DNA from: Acinetobacter guillouiae CIP 63.46
GTDB taxonomy: Bacteria > Pseudomonadota > Gammaproteobacteria > Pseudomonadales > Moraxellaceae
NCBI RefSeq assembly: GCF_000368145.1
Contig: NZ_KB849286.1
Coordinates: 246,455 to 310,454 of the forward strand
Direction: 5' to 3'
DNA: 64,000 nt
Below, piece by piece: positions 47,542 to 59,666 of the stretch (within the stretch, counting starts at the first letter, position 1; each line of letters begins with the position of its first letter). The position numbers were made by a program, and so were the translations under genes. The notes beneath the pieces were generated by a model that was not told the DNA's origin, did no database searches, and worked only from the letters and a program-made list of their open reading frames with translations.

Positions 47542-49239
47542 TCACTTCCAGTATTTTAATTTACTGGTCTGCCCAATGCCGACATTAAAGCTATTGGTTG
47601 GATCAAGCTTTTGATAATGATTTTTTAAAGTAGGCTTTGCAATATACAAATGCCCTACATTGTGTTCCGCAGGATATTCTGCACCACGGTTATCCAGCAA
47701 ATGCCACATTTGATGTTCCATTGCCAAAGGATCTACCCCTTTTTTGACTATATAATCTTGATGAAACACATGACAGAGAAAATGTCCGTAATACAATTTA
47801 TGGGTAATTAAATCATCCATCTCTTGAGGTAAAGTTTCTACCCATTCACGGTCGTTACGGCGTAAAGCAATATCCAGCGCAACAATATCTTCAACTTCCG
47901 AACGATGCGTATCACGATAACGAATTGCTGCACCCGCCACTGCGAAACGATGTAAAAAAGCCTTACGCCCTTCTTCATCCGTACAACGGAAAAAATTTCC
48001 TGATGTTTTATGTTGAAAATAATCTTTTAAAAAAAGTTCAACTTGCTCAACATCCTGATTTTCGATACGAATCATCAAATGATGTTCATATAAATCACGA
48101 AACTCATTCATCCGTTTTGGCAAATGATTGGGCAACAGTTTAGTCACCATCTGCAACACTTTATCAGACAAACTACGTAAGCCAATTTTTTCGAGATATC
48201 CATCCACTTTATCTTTTAGTGCAAATGCAGCAGGTACTTTTGCCGTACCAAATTTTTCGATAAACATAAAGGTATCTTTGCCATATTCAGCACCAATATC
48301 ATAGGCAACACGATGAATGTATTCACCCGCAATCGGTAATCTTGGCAAATCTTTGAGTAAGAAACGACGGATTTCAGTCAAATCATCATGTGAGTTGGTT
48401 CCCACATAAAATACCTGACTTGGAATTTTTTCAAAGGTGTCTAAACGTACTGCAAAGACACAGACTTTACCTGCAGAACCTGAAGCTTCAAATAAACGTG
48501 ATGGATCAGCATTGAATCGTGCAGGTGTATTTTCATCGACCTGTTTAACATCATGCGCATAACGATGGTCAGAAGCACAACAACTCGCATTATTAATAAC
48601 ATCATTGAGTTGATAGTTTTTATTTTCGAGTTTTGTCAAAATTTCTTCAGGTGTTTCACCCAAATTCACCCCCAAGTGATTGACCAACTCTAATTCACCT
48701 GACGCATTGACCCGTGCATAAAGTGCCAGTTCAGTATATGCAGGACCGCGGCGAACCAATGCTCCGCCTGAGTTATTACATATTCCACCTAAAACCGATG
48801 CACCAATACAAGATGATCCAATCACTGAGTGCGGCTCACGATTATAGTGTGCCAACTCTTTTTCAAGACGATCTAAGGTTGCACCAGGTAAGCAAATCAC
48901 TTGCTGACCTTGGTTAATCACTTGAATACCCGCCAAACGACGTGTACTCATTAAAATAACGGGTCGGTCGTAATCATCACCAAAAGGTGTTGAACCACCC
49001 GTGAGGCCAGTATTTGCAGCTTGCATAATCACGATACAGTCCGCATTTACAGCAGCTTGTAGCACTTGCCATTGTTCAAACAAAGTTCCGGGAACCACAA
49101 CAGCCAGCACTTGCCCTGAGCCATAACGACGACCCTGACGATATAGGCGGGTAGCGTGATCATGGGTTAAAACGTGTTGCTGACCGACGATGTTGATCAA
49201 TTGCTGAATGGTGTGTTGTGAATCAATATTAGATTGCAT
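47542..49239 (-). CDS. dld: Quinone-dependent D-lactate dehydrogenase
   Basis: A 565-residue peripheral-membrane flavoprotein that oxidises D-lactate to pyruvate and passes electrons to ubiquinone. It has an FAD_binding_4 domain (about 40-220; AANTGLTGGSTPFGDDYDRP, VLGGICNNSGGALVRRGPAY) and a C-terminal Dld membrane/lactate domain. Length fits E. coli Dld. It is the last gene of the lldP-lldR-lldD-dld set but separated from lldD by 311 nt, so it may have its own promoter. Confidence 0.92.
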   Translation of the reverse strand: MQSNIDSQHTIQQLINIVGQQHVLTHDHATRLYRQGRRYGSGQVLAVVVPGTLFEQWQVLQAAVNADCIVIMQAANTGLTGGSTPFGDDYDRPVILMSTRRLAGIQVINQGQQVICLPGATLDRLEKELAHYNREPHSVIGSSCIGASVLGGICNNSGGALVRRGPAYTELALYARVNASGELELVNHLGVNLGETPEEILTKLENKNYQLNDVINNASCCASDHRYAHDVKQVDENTPARFNADPSRLFEASGSAGKVCVFAVRLDTFEKIPSQVFYVGTNSHDDLTEIRRFLLKDLPRLPIAGEYIHRVAYDIGAEYGKDTFMFIEKFGTAKVPAAFALKDKVDGYLEKIGLRSLSDKVLQMVTKLLPNHLPKRMNEFRDLYEHHLMIRIENQDVEQVELFLKDYFQHKTSGNFFRCTDEEGRKAFLHRFAVAGAAIRYRDTHRSEVEDIVALDIALRRNDREWVETLPQEMDDLITHKLYYGHFLCHVFHQDYIVKKGVDPLAMEHQMWHLLDNRGAEYPAEHNVGHLYIAKPTLKNHYQKLDPTNSFNVGIGQTSKLKYWK

Positions 49240-49550
49240 TTTCCCTATCCTATTGATGAACCCTTATTCAATCTCATTCAATAAGGCATTCATTCCGACA
49301 GCGTTTTTCAATATTATTTGTATTGAGGGATCAACGATCAGTTCAAGCTACTTTTTTTGCTGAAAAGTAGCTTGAACCATGCTTATCCGCAAAACTTGTT
49401 AAATCACATCTTTTCATTTGATGCTTTGCAAATACATCATGTTATAAGGTCGTTCTGCCTCAAAACACTTCAGATGAAATTTGCATGGATGACATTTGCG
49501 TCTATCAAATTGAACACTGTCATTTAGCTTGATGACGTATCAAAAATACA
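49240..49550. other. 311-nt gap between dld and lldD
   Basis: No gene or clear hairpin is visible. The length suggests a separate promoter for dld. Confidence 0.4.
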
Positions 49551-50711
49551 TCACGCATCCAATGCTTTGTCTAACTTCACTAAACAATCGGCGTTAATGT
49601 CTGCAATTGTTTTGGCGCCCGTCAAAGTCATTGCGACACGCATTTCTTTGTCAATTAATTCAAGCAGATTTGAAACGCCTGCGCCACCCGCTGCCCCTAA
49701 TGCATAGACAAAAGCACGTCCGAGCATGCAGGTATCTGCACCCAATGCCAGCATACGAACCACGTCCAAACCATTACGAATACCAGAGTCAGCAAGGATT
49801 TTAATATCCCCTTTGACGGCATCTGCAATTGGCGGAAGCGCACGCGCAGATGATAAGACACCATCTAACTGACGACCACCATGGTTTGATACAACAATAC
49901 CATCGGCACCGAAACGTACTGCATCTTTGGCATCTTCAGGATCAAGGATCCCCTTAATCACCATCGGGCCATCCCAAAATTCACGAATCCACTCAAGGTC
50001 TTTCCATGAAATAGACGGGTCAAAGTTATTGCCCAACCAACCGATATAATCTTCAAGTCCAGTCGGCTTTCCTAAGTATTTGGAAATATTACCTAAATCA
50101 TGTGGACGACCCAGCAAACCGACATTCCAAGCCCAATCCGGATGGAAACACGACTGCATGTAACGACGCATCGCTGCATTTGGACCACTCATACCAGAAT
50201 GTGCATCACGATAGCGCGCACCAGGTACAGGCATATCAACAGTAAACACCAAAGTTGAGCAGCCTGCAGCTTTGGCTCGCTCTAAAGCATTTTTCATAAA
50301 GCCACGATCACGCAGCACATATAACTGAAACCACATTGGGCGGTTAATTGCTGGTGCAACTTCTTCAATCGGACAAACAGACACGGTAGACAAGGTAAAA
50401 GGAATGCCCTTTTTATCTGCCGCCACAGCAGCTTGAACCTCACCACGACGTGCATACATACCTGTTAATCCAACAGGAGACAATGCAACTGGCATAGATA
50501 AAGTTTCATCAAACAATTTTGTTTCTAGGCTTAACTGAGACATGTCATTTAAAACACGTTGCCTTAAAGCGATTTTTGATAAATCTTCTACATTTCGTTT
50601 TAGTGTATATTCCGCATACGCACCACCATCAATATAATGAAAAAGAAATGGTGGTAAACGACGTCGCGCGGCTTCACGATAGTCATTAGCAGAAGAAATA
50701 ATCATGCTCAT
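49551..50711 (-). CDS. lldD: L-lactate dehydrogenase (FMN, quinone-linked)
   Basis: A 386-residue FMN enzyme that oxidises L-lactate to pyruvate at the membrane. The FMN/active-site motif is [13 protein letters not shown], whose His is the catalytic base. [20 protein letters not shown] at the start is the family N-terminus. Its ATG overlaps the lldR stop by 4 nt. Confidence 0.94.
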   Translation of the reverse strand: MSMIISSANDYREAARRRLPPFLFHYIDGGAYAEYTLKRNVEDLSKIALRQRVLNDMSQLSLETKLFDETLSMPVALSPVGLTGMYARRGEVQAAVAADKKGIPFTLSTVSVCPIEEVAPAINRPMWFQLYVLRDRGFMKNALERAKAAGCSTLVFTVDMPVPGARYRDAHSGMSGPNAAMRRYMQSCFHPDWAWNVGLLGRPHDLGNISKYLGKPTGLEDYIGWLGNNFDPSISWKDLEWIREFWDGPMVIKGILDPEDAKDAVRFGADGIVVSNHGGRQLDGVLSSARALPPIADAVKGDIKILADSGIRNGLDVVRMLALGADTCMLGRAFVYALGAAGGAGVSNLLELIDKEMRVAMTLTGAKTIADINADCLVKLDKALDA

Positions 50712-51451
50712 ATCCTGTTTAATCGGCTCGCACGCTGACGACGGGCTTCTTCCTCATCAATCATACGCACTTGCTGTACTACAAATTCTATATGTCCACA
50801 GACCGCATCTCTTGCAGCATCTGGATCATGACGTTCAATTGCATCCATCACTTTAAAATGCTGGTCATGCAATTGATCAAATCGATGTGTTTCTGAGTAC
50901 ACTTTGCGTCTACCCAAGAGCACGTTAAACTGCAACAGATCAAAAACGCCCCGCATCATCTGTATCAACACTAAATTGTGCGATGCTTCAGCAATCGCCA
51001 AATGAAATTTAGCATCAGCAAGTGAAGCTTGCTCATCATCACCAATCGACTGAAAATATGAAATTTGATCATAATATTCGCGAATCTGAGCCAGATCTTT
51101 AGGTGTTGCACGTTGTGCCGCATACCAAGCTGAACCACCTTCAAGGATTGTTCGCGCCTCCTGCACATCAAAACGATATGCAGGGTCTTCATCAATTAAA
51201 TTACTTAAAGATTCAACAATCTGGTTTTGCGACCAATTCACTGGGAATTGTTGTAAATAGGTCCCCGCCCCGCCTTTACTGATCAGCATTCCGGTACTGG
51301 TCAGTTGAGAAATCGCTTCTCTTAAAGAGGAACGGGATACGCCCAGTTGTTCACACAACTTTCGTTCAGCAGGTAAACGTTCTCCGACTTGCATGTTTTT
51401 TTCTTCAATTAACATACGAAGGCTTTGTACCACTTTGTCAGAGACTTTCAT
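50708..51451 (-). CDS. lldR: FadR-type GntR regulator of lactate use
   Basis: A 247-residue regulator with an N-terminal winged helix ([20 protein letters not shown]) and a C-terminal FCD ligand domain (about 85-235). Its metal-ligand residues are visible in [14 protein letters not shown] and in the segment ending DAVCGHIEF. In E. coli LldR represses or activates lldPRD depending on L-lactate. Three matching operators lie upstream of lldP at 53212-53548. Confidence 0.92.
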   Translation of the reverse strand: MKVSDKVVQSLRMLIEEKNMQVGERLPAERKLCEQLGVSRSSLREAISQLTSTGMLISKGGAGTYLQQFPVNWSQNQIVESLSNLIDEDPAYRFDVQEARTILEGGSAWYAAQRATPKDLAQIREYYDQISYFQSIGDDEQASLADAKFHLAIAEASHNLVLIQMMRGVFDLLQFNVLLGRRKVYSETHRFDQLHDQHFKVMDAIERHDPDAARDAVCGHIEFVVQQVRMIDEEEARRQRASRLNRI

Positions 51452-51481
51452 CTGCTTTCCTCATTCAGTGACGTTTTATGC

Positions 51482-53152
51482 TCATGGAATCATCCATGGG
51501 AACACATAAGCTTGTAGTGTAATAATAATACCGATCATTACAGTAAACGTTATACTGTGTTTAACCGTAAAACGGAACAGATCAGACTCTTTACCTACCA
51601 GCCCCACCGCCGCACATGCAATTGCAATCGACTGAGGAGAAATCATTTTCCCAGTGACACCACCACTGGTATTTGCAGCAACCAGTAATACTTCTGGGAC
51701 ACCAATTTGTTGCGCAGTCGTGGCTTGTAATGCCCCGAATAAAGCATTTGCAGAAGTATCCGAACCTGTAAGGAATACACCTAACCATCCTAAGAATGGA
51801 GAGAAGAATGTAAATGCTTGCCCCGTATGTGCCAATGCCAAAGCCAAGGTTGCAGACATTCCTGAATAGTTAGCAATAAAAGCAAATGCCAACACCATAC
51901 CAATCGAATAAATGGGAATTTTTAATTCATTAATGGTTTCAGCAAAAGTAACCACTGCTTCTTTTGGCTTCATTTTTAAGAAAATAATAGTAATGATTGC
52001 AGCAATAATAATTGCGGTACCCGTCGCTGAGAACCAATCAAATTTATAAATTGCATCATAGTCTTTTACTTCAGCAACAACAGGTGGCATCTTTTGAATC
52101 ATTTGATGCAAATATGGCACTTTGATAGAAATCACTAAATCATGCAGTGCACCATCTTTGGTAAATAAATCCTTAAATGGCTTTACACTCCAGATCGTAA
52201 CCATCACTGTTAAAATCGCAAATGGAGACCACGCTTTGGCAATTTGAGCAAGGCTATATTTCTGTTGTTTTTGTGCAGCAAGATTCTCGCTCATGCTGTC
52301 ATCTTCATTTGCAAAACGGAAGATATGCTTTGGCTGCCAATATTTTAATAAAATCGTTAATGAAACCAAAGACGCAATTGAAGCGGTAATATCTGGTAAT
52401 TCTGGACCCACAAAGTTTGAAGTCAAATATTGTGCTAGCGCAAAAGAACCACCACCGACAATCACAGCAGGCCAAGTTTCTTTTACACCACGCCAACCAT
52501 CCATAATCGCCATGATCCAGAACAGCACAATTGGAACCATAAATGGCAACTGACGTCCAACCATCTGACTGATTTCCATTGTTTCTACACCAGAAACCTG
52601 TCCAGCCACAATAATTGGAATCCCCATTGCACCAAATGCCACAGGTGCTGTATTCACAATCAAACATAGACCAGCCGCATAAAGTGGTTTAAAACCAAGC
52701 CCCACCAATAACGCAGCGGTAATCGCAACTGGTGCACCAAAGCCAGCCGCACCTTCCAAGAAAGTACCAAAAGCAAAACCAACAAAAAGCATTTGCAGAC
52801 GTTGGTCTTCCGTAATCGACAAAATCGAAGAACGAATAATATCGAACTGCCCTGTTTTTACTGAAACTTTATATAGGAATACTGCGCCAATAATGATCCA
52901 TGCAATTGGCCATAAACCATAAAAGAAACCATAGACCAATGATGCCAATGCCATCATCGTTGGCATTTGATAAGCAAATAATGAAACCAGTAAAGCCAAT
53001 ACAACTGTAATTGTCCCCGCAACACTTCCTTTCATGCGGAATACAGCAAGGGCTAAAAAGAAAAAGATAATTGGTATCAGCGCAATGGCACTGGATACCC
53101 AGATATTGCCCATCGGATCATAAATCTGTTGCCAATGTTGAAGCATTGTCAT
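51482..53152 (-). CDS. lldP: L-lactate permease
   Basis: A 556-residue protein with 12-14 membrane helices and LctP-family motifs ([56 protein letters not shown]). It imports L-lactate, D-lactate or glycolate with protons. It is the first gene of the lactate operon, 30 nt ahead of lldR. Confidence 0.95.
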   Translation of the reverse strand: MTMLQHWQQIYDPMGNIWVSSAIALIPIIFFFLALAVFRMKGSVAGTITVVLALLVSLFAYQMPTMMALASLVYGFFYGLWPIAWIIIGAVFLYKVSVKTGQFDIIRSSILSITEDQRLQMLFVGFAFGTFLEGAAGFGAPVAITAALLVGLGFKPLYAAGLCLIVNTAPVAFGAMGIPIIVAGQVSGVETMEISQMVGRQLPFMVPIVLFWIMAIMDGWRGVKETWPAVIVGGGSFALAQYLTSNFVGPELPDITASIASLVSLTILLKYWQPKHIFRFANEDDSMSENLAAQKQQKYSLAQIAKAWSPFAILTVMVTIWSVKPFKDLFTKDGALHDLVISIKVPYLHQMIQKMPPVVAEVKDYDAIYKFDWFSATGTAIIIAAIITIIFLKMKPKEAVVTFAETINELKIPIYSIGMVLAFAFIANYSGMSATLALALAHTGQAFTFFSPFLGWLGVFLTGSDTSANALFGALQATTAQQIGVPEVLLVAANTSGGVTGKMISPQSIAIACAAVGLVGKESDLFRFTVKHSITFTVMIGIIITLQAYVFPWMIP

Positions 53153-53211
53153 CTCCTTGAAATGCTTGCTAGAACGTGGAATGTCATTGAATCATCCATT
53201 TATTTCTCAAT

Positions 53212-53228
53212 AATTGGTATGACCAATT
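53212..53228. promoter_or_regulatory. LldR-type operator 1
   Basis: AATTGGT-ATG-ACCAATT, a perfect 7+7 inverted repeat 60 bp upstream of lldP. It matches the LldR consensus TNGTNNNACNA. Confidence 0.8.
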
Positions 53229-53319
53229 TAGTTTTAAATTAAAAAATTTTGCACTAACTGCTACTTAATATTAATTTTTGCTGATTTAAAGATCAATAGT
53301 TGGCACTCAATTAATTATT

Positions 53320-53332
53320 TTGGTATGACCAA
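53320..53332. promoter_or_regulatory. LldR-type operator 2
   Basis: TTGGT-ATG-ACCAA, the same core as operator 1, 168 bp upstream of lldP. Spacing between the centres is about 106 bp, near ten helical turns. Confidence 0.75.
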
Positions 53333-53531
53333 TATTGCAAATATTTCGACCTATTCACAGACCAATCCTTCAGCTTTCAGGGTTTCAAATCGAATAACTC
53401 ATTTGTTTTATATTGTATTTTTTTAAATTAAACCAATTTTATACAACTTTAGTCGTATGCTATTTTTTAATGCACTTTTTAGTAACACTGATTTAAGTTT
53501 ATTATCGGGTTTGGAAATACTTCAAAACCAA

Positions 53532-53548
53532 AATTAGTCAGACCAATT
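53532..53548. promoter_or_regulatory. LldR-type operator 3 (one mismatch)
   Basis: AATTAGT-CAG-ACCAATT, 380 bp upstream of lldP. It keeps the flanks but has one mismatched arm base and a different centre, so it is probably a weaker site. Confidence 0.55.
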
Positions 53549-53610
53549 TAAAAATCAGTTAAAATAAGCGTAAAGGCATCGTATTAAACAAAAAATATAA
53601 AAAACAGAAA

Positions 53611-53650
53611 AAAAAGCAAAATCAATGAACTTTCACTGATTTTGCTTTTT
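53611..53650 (-). terminator. Rho-independent terminator of the EamA transporter gene
   Basis: A perfect 14-bp stem AAAAAGCAAAATCA/TGATTTTGCTTTTT with a 12-nt loop, 70 nt past the stop of the gene at 53720. Confidence 0.75.
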
Positions 53651-53719
53651 ACTTTAATTGAAAAATTACATAAAAATTTAATTAACTATAAATTAATTCA
53701 ACAATCTCCATTCATTGAT

Positions 53720-54637
53720 TTAACGATGCTCACAACTCAATAAGGTTGCAGGTTTTTTCTTGATTTTAAGATTTAAAGAACTTGAAATAATTCCTGAACA
53801 AATAAATGCCGCACCGATAATAATGTTGATTGTAATCGGCTCATGCCAAAGCACATAACCAAAAAATAAACTTAGAATAGGAATACACATGATTGAAATA
53901 GACGCAACAAAGGTATCTACCTGACTCACAATCCAATTCCACAAGGCAAAGGCAAAACCAGTTCCAATCACAGCAATATAGAACAGGATTGAATCATTGA
54001 GCGGATTCATCCAAACTTTAACATCTACAGGTTCAAAAATTAAAGCGCCGATCAGAATCACCACACCACCCATCAGCAATTGCCAAAAGGTCAATTTGAT
54101 TTTGTCATAAGTTGCAAAATTCTGTTTGATATAAACTGTGGTTAAAGCCCAGAAGAAGCCTGACAAGATTAAGAAAGCTTGACCAATTAACGATAAATTC
54201 AAATGAATATGATGTAATTGTGGCCAAAGAATTGCAACCAAGCCCAATGTGCCAAGAACCAACCCAATTATTTTTTGGCTATTTAAACGCTCATTTAAAA
54301 TATAATGCGCCAATACACCAATAAAAATAGGCATAGTAAACACTAAAACCGCAGACAATCCCGAATCAACAAATTGCATGGCAAAGGTTTGTGTTGCATA
54401 AAAACCAATACAAATCATCAAACTTGAGATCATCAGTTTTTGCCATTCACCTTTTGCGGGTAAAACGGATTTTCTTAACAGTACTTGAACCAACATAAGG
54501 GTAAGCGCAGCTAAGATTAAACGCGTAGAAATAAATAAGAATGGCGGAAATATTTGCAAACTATGTTTGACCAATCCCCACAAAGATCCCCAGACGAGAC
54601 ACAATAATACAATTGCACCAATCACTCGAAGATTCAT
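53720..54637 (-). CDS. EamA/DMT-family transporter
   Basis: A 305-residue inner-membrane protein with ten predicted helices in two EamA repeats (about 5-135 and 150-290), starting with the family-like LLCLVWGSLWGLVK. DMT proteins of this kind export amino acids or other metabolites. The substrate is unknown. It is divergent from a LysR gene (152-nt gap), which probably controls it. Confidence 0.87.
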   Translation of the reverse strand: MNLRVIGAIVLLCLVWGSLWGLVKHSLQIFPPFLFISTRLILAALTLMLVQVLLRKSVLPAKGEWQKLMISSLMICIGFYATQTFAMQFVDSGLSAVLVFTMPIFIGVLAHYILNERLNSQKIIGLVLGTLGLVAILWPQLHHIHLNLSLIGQAFLILSGFFWALTTVYIKQNFATYDKIKLTFWQLLMGGVVILIGALIFEPVDVKVWMNPLNDSILFYIAVIGTGFAFALWNWIVSQVDTFVASISIMCIPILSLFFGYVLWHEPITINIIIGAAFICSGIISSSLNLKIKKKPATLLSCEHR

Positions 54638-54789
54638 TTGCTGTACTCAACAGATGGAAAGTACATAGAGTATAGAAAATAAATGACATCATGAATAATG
54701 CTATGTTTTAATGTACACATCATTTTTTTTGATGCTAAAGTAGATATTTTAGTATCAGCACTTATTCAACGCATTATTGAGGAATTGAA

Positions 54790-55641
54790 ATGAATATCGA
54801 TATGGGTGATATCAAATCATTTGTGACTGTTGCTGAACTAAAAAGCATTACAGCAGCAGCAAATAAGCTCAATTATTTACAATCGAATATGACAGCAAAA
54901 ATAAAAAAGATTGAAAATCACTATAAACGTCAATTATTCATCCGAAAACCCAAAGGTGTTGAACTGACCGAATCAGGAATGAATTTATATCAGCAATACA
55001 AAAAAATGATCTTCACATGGGAAGAAACAGAAAATAAAATCTATCAGCAGGAAAAATATTTACGCTTTGGTACCAACACCAGTTTAGGCGGAATGCGTTT
55101 CTACCCGTCTTTTAGCCAACTTTATGAAACCTACCCTGAGCTTTCAATCACCATGAAAACAGGTGCTACAGGCTATATTGAAGATGAAATTTTACGCGGA
55201 AACCTAGATATCGCTTATGTTTTAGGTCACCCAAAACAGAAAAATATCCAGTATATTCAAAAGGCAGATGATCAATTGGTGATTATCGGAAAAAATGTCA
55301 TCAACCATGACAGCCTTGAAGACTGTCTCAATCATCAAAATATTTTACTTGCCTCAGAAGAATGCTGTTATGCAACCACTTTAGATCATATTTATACAGA
55401 CTATCATTTAACCAAGGGTGAATTAACCCATATTTATGATCATGAAGCCTTAGTCAATTTCACTCAGTTGGGTATGGGAATTTCAATGATTGCAAAGTCA
55501 CTGATCAAAAAATTTAATATTCAATATTATCGAGAAACACCCGAACAATATCGAGATATTGGATTCTATCTGATAGCCCGAAGTGAACATGTATTTACCC
55601 CGATTGAAAAGCAGTTTATTGGTTTAAATGATCAACTATGA
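54790..55641 (+). CDS. LysR-family transcriptional regulator
   Basis: A 283-residue regulator with an N-terminal winged helix (SFVTVAELKSITAAANKLNY, AKIKKIENHYKRQLFIRKPKG) and a LysR substrate-binding domain (about 85-280). GAGGAATTGAA precedes the ATG. It is divergent from the EamA transporter gene, the typical layout for a regulator and its target. Confidence 0.86.
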   Translation: MNIDMGDIKSFVTVAELKSITAAANKLNYLQSNMTAKIKKIENHYKRQLFIRKPKGVELTESGMNLYQQYKKMIFTWEETENKIYQQEKYLRFGTNTSLGGMRFYPSFSQLYETYPELSITMKTGATGYIEDEILRGNLDIAYVLGHPKQKNIQYIQKADDQLVIIGKNVINHDSLEDCLNHQNILLASEECCYATTLDHIYTDYHLTKGELTHIYDHEALVNFTQLGMGISMIAKSLIKKFNIQYYRETPEQYRDIGFYLIARSEHVFTPIEKQFIGLNDQL

Positions 55642-55706
55642 TATCAAACGAATCAGATATATTGGGTTAACCCTATATATCCAATTTATCTTACTTTTAA
55701 CATAGG

Positions 55707-55817
55707 TCAATCCGCAGCTTGCCATTTGGCCTTACACACATTCAGCAAAATCAGCAGCCCTATACAAGTACCTATTGGAAATCCAATCAAGAATAAACAC
55801 CCAATAATGGTAGACAT
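55707..55817 (-). CDS. Small single-helix membrane protein, 36 residues
   Basis: ATG at 55817 is preceded by AGGGAGATTG, a strong ribosome site. The product starts MSTIIGCLFLIGFPIGTCIG, continues LLILLNVCKAKWQAAD and stops at 55707. It is one membrane helix with a short charged C-terminus. Nothing is known of its function. It stands alone between the LysR gene and argG. Confidence 0.6.
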   Translation of the reverse strand: MSTIIGCLFLIGFPIGTCIGLLILLNVCKAKWQAAD

Positions 55818-56065
55818 CAATCTCCCTATTTCACTACCCTTTTCAACTTCTTATTAAATTTCACACCTCTTTAATTTGACTTTTCTTATAAGTTTTACCT
55901 GAGGTGTATAAGTCATTTAAGTAAATTAATTTTGCTCTAATAAATTGTCATTTTTTCAATGTTAACCTTCAAATCCAATAAAACATTGATTGAAAAAGTG
56001 CTACAATACTGCGTTTATAAAATTCTCTTTGGCCACCCATGTATGTGGTGCCTCTTTCGAAATAG

Positions 56066-57421
<1,356 letters not shown>

Positions 57422-57436
57422 TTTTTGATGAAAAAC

Positions 57437-57463
57437 AAAACCGCCAAATTTGGCGGTTTTTTT
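57437..57463 (+). terminator. Rho-independent terminator of argG
   Basis: A 12+12 bp palindrome AAAACCGCCAAA/TTTGGCGGTTTT followed by a T-run, 15 nt after the argG stop. Confidence 0.9.
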
Positions 57464-57501
57464 AGCTTTAGCCTTAATGACTTTTCATTAAAGATTGCTT
57501 A

Positions 57502-57732
57502 TCAAGACACTGCATTCTTAGTTTCAGGCTGCGATAAGTTTTGTTGCTCTAATTTTTGCTGTTGTTTTTGCAACTCAATCTTTTCAGCATGTTCTTGGCG
57601 AATTTGATCATATTCCCGTTTGGTTTCGGCATCACTTTTAGCCGCAAGAAAAGCCATTCCAACTAAAAATACTGGAAATAACAATGCTAATGTCGCAAAG
57701 ATATAAAATTTTTTCGAACTTGTCTGTGACAT
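57502..57732 (-). CDS. Small membrane-anchored coiled-coil protein
   Basis: A 76-residue protein with one N-terminal membrane helix (FYIFATLALLFPVFLVGMAF) and a charged, Gln-rich coiled-coil tail (EYDQIRQEHAEKIELQKQQQ). No family is recognised. It is convergent with argG. The 300 nt to its right (57733-58032) contain no gene. Confidence 0.65.
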   Translation of the reverse strand: MSQTSSKKFYIFATLALLFPVFLVGMAFLAAKSDAETKREYDQIRQEHAEKIELQKQQQKLEQQNLSQPETKNAVS

Positions 57733-58032
57733 AAATTCAAGGCTTTCAATAAATTTAACTAGGTTGCTTAATATAACAGAATAAACCCATCCAATACATT
57801 ACTCACCTACAGCCATAGGATTACAATCCCCTATTTATTTAAAGCGAAAAATTTAACTAAAAAGCATATTACCTTGTGATTCAGAAGCCTAATCAATCAC
57901 TTTCACCAGTACTCTTCATCAATTAAATTATTCTTATATTGCATTCATTTCCCAAACTGCTTTAATAAAAGCTAATTTAATAAAAACCAGTTGCCCATAA
58001 AACAAAAACGGTCTAAGCAAATTTAAAAACAA

Positions 58033-58398
58033 TTAACGATTCTTTGTTTGTTTATAAGCTTCTTGCGCTATAGCCAAACTTTTCTTTTTGCCTTCAACAG
58101 TATCTGGAATCTCATTAGATGTTCCATTACCAGAATGGCGTTGCAGGTGTTGCTGTTGAGAATACTGATGCATTTCAGACTGAGTTTTTTGTTGCCGTAT
58201 CGAAGTTTGGTTTGCAGTTCGTTGGGTTAATTTTTGTTGAAGTTGTTGCTGTGGATTTATAATAGCAGTTCCAGCACAGGGTCTAGATTGATAAGTTACC
58301 GAACCTTTTACTGTACATTTGTGTACGTCTTTAGCAAATACATGATGAGAAATCCCTAAAGCTAAGATAACCAACAATACTTTTTTCACAACCAACAC
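58033..58398 (-). CDS. DUF4124-like exported protein
   Basis: A 121-residue protein with a signal peptide (VLLVILALGISHHVFA, cleavage near 22) and a short Cys-pair domain, VHKCTVKGSVTYQSRPC, the DUF4124 pattern. A Gln-rich, low-complexity tail follows. The function of DUF4124 is unknown. It has its own promoter. Confidence 0.72.
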   Translation of the reverse strand: MLVVKKVLLVILALGISHHVFAKDVHKCTVKGSVTYQSRPCAGTAIINPQQQLQQKLTQRTANQTSIRQQKTQSEMHQYSQQQHLQRHSGNGTSNEIPDTVEGKKKSLAIAQEAYKQTKNR

Positions 58399-58555
58399 TC
58401 CATTTAAGTCTCAACAAAATATCAACAAATGATTTAAATTGCTATTTACACAGGAGTTTTCTTATTCACAGGAGTTTTCATCTACAATTAAGGTATAAAT
58501 ATGACTTTTTTTGCCAAGTTTTACAGCATTTTGTCATAGTTCAAAGCCTTGAGTT

Positions 58556-59047
58556 TCAAGATTTAATTTGAAGGTTTTTAAGTGATTGCTGAACAATAAA
58601 ACCATGAACCATAGAAACAGGCAGCATATAAATTTTCCCAAAAAGATTATATGTTACTACACTGGTACATATCGTTAATTCATTTCTAAGTCCATCATAT
58701 TCTTCGATTTGTAAAACCAGCAATACACTCAAGTGCTTATCGGTTGACTGTAAAAAAAGCTCACGATCTGAGACTTTAACCACATCAAAAAAATCTGCTT
58801 TCCCACCCACTTGAAGCGGTTTAGTTGATTCACCAAAGCCTTGAATAGGTTGCACACCACCTAAATGCCGGCTTAAAAAATCTCTTAGCTTAAACGCAGC
58901 CCTCAACCAAACTGGCGGCTTACTGGTCATTAGATAATAGGCTTGAGTACTGGTAAGATTTTTATCAATATATTGCTTGGCTTCGTGTAAAAAATTTAAT
59001 TGATCAAGTGGAGCAACCAGTATTTTAGGATCTTTTTCTATGTTCAT
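58556..59047 (-). CDS. DUF2867-domain protein
   Basis: A 163-residue cytoplasmic protein with the DUF2867 pattern: PPVWLRAAFKLRDFLSRHLG near residue 50, GGKADFFDVV, LSVLLVLQIEE and a final GKIYMLPVSMVHGFIVQQSL. It is related to polyketide-cyclase-like folds. The function is unknown. It is the last host-like gene before the prophage. Confidence 0.75.
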   Translation of the reverse strand: MNIEKDPKILVAPLDQLNFLHEAKQYIDKNLTSTQAYYLMTSKPPVWLRAAFKLRDFLSRHLGGVQPIQGFGESTKPLQVGGKADFFDVVKVSDRELFLQSTDKHLSVLLVLQIEEYDGLRNELTICTSVVTYNLFGKIYMLPVSMVHGFIVQQSLKNLQIKS

Positions 59048-59666
59048 TCGATTAACCCCTTAAAATATAATTAATATTTTTTCAAACAACCGCTAAAAAC
59101 AGTCTACAGTAATCAGTTGTTGGTGCAATTACTCACATTCTAAAGTTTAATAAATATACTTAGATTCTAGAATAAAATAGCCAAACCATAAATAACAAAA
59201 AGGTCTGCACTTGGCAGACCTTTGATTATACTGACTTTAGTGCGTCTATCTTTTAATTAGCTATCCATGTTATGAATGACTTAAAACAATATTAAAACAC
59301 TATAAAACAATTGGTTATATCGCTTTAGTTGATTCAAAATAATTAATATGTACACCATTCTGTACACAAAGACTTTTTTAAATTAGGTTTTGGTGAAATT
59401 TTCATCACAAATAAAATAGTTTGGATTAGCTACCAACTAAACCAAACCATTAGGAATATAAAGTACTACCAATGTTTTAAGTAGAATAGTTCTCCATCCG
59501 CTATTCACAATAGTCAGCATGATAGAAATTAACTGTCAACAGGTTAATCTTATAACACAAGATGAAATTTTTCTAATTTATTTTCAGCTTGCAAAAATGC
59601 GCAAGTTAGCAATTTTCGACTTTTTAATAGTTTTTTATTCCAAAATTATTCCTAAGAATAAAGCCC
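59048..59666. other. Junction region between host genes and prophage late genes
   Basis: A terminator-like hairpin AAAGGTCTGC/GCAGACCTTT lies at 59199-59223. The remaining sequence is AT-rich and holds no convincing gene. One prophage end or att site should lie here, but no repeat could be identified because the other end is outside the window. Confidence 0.5.
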
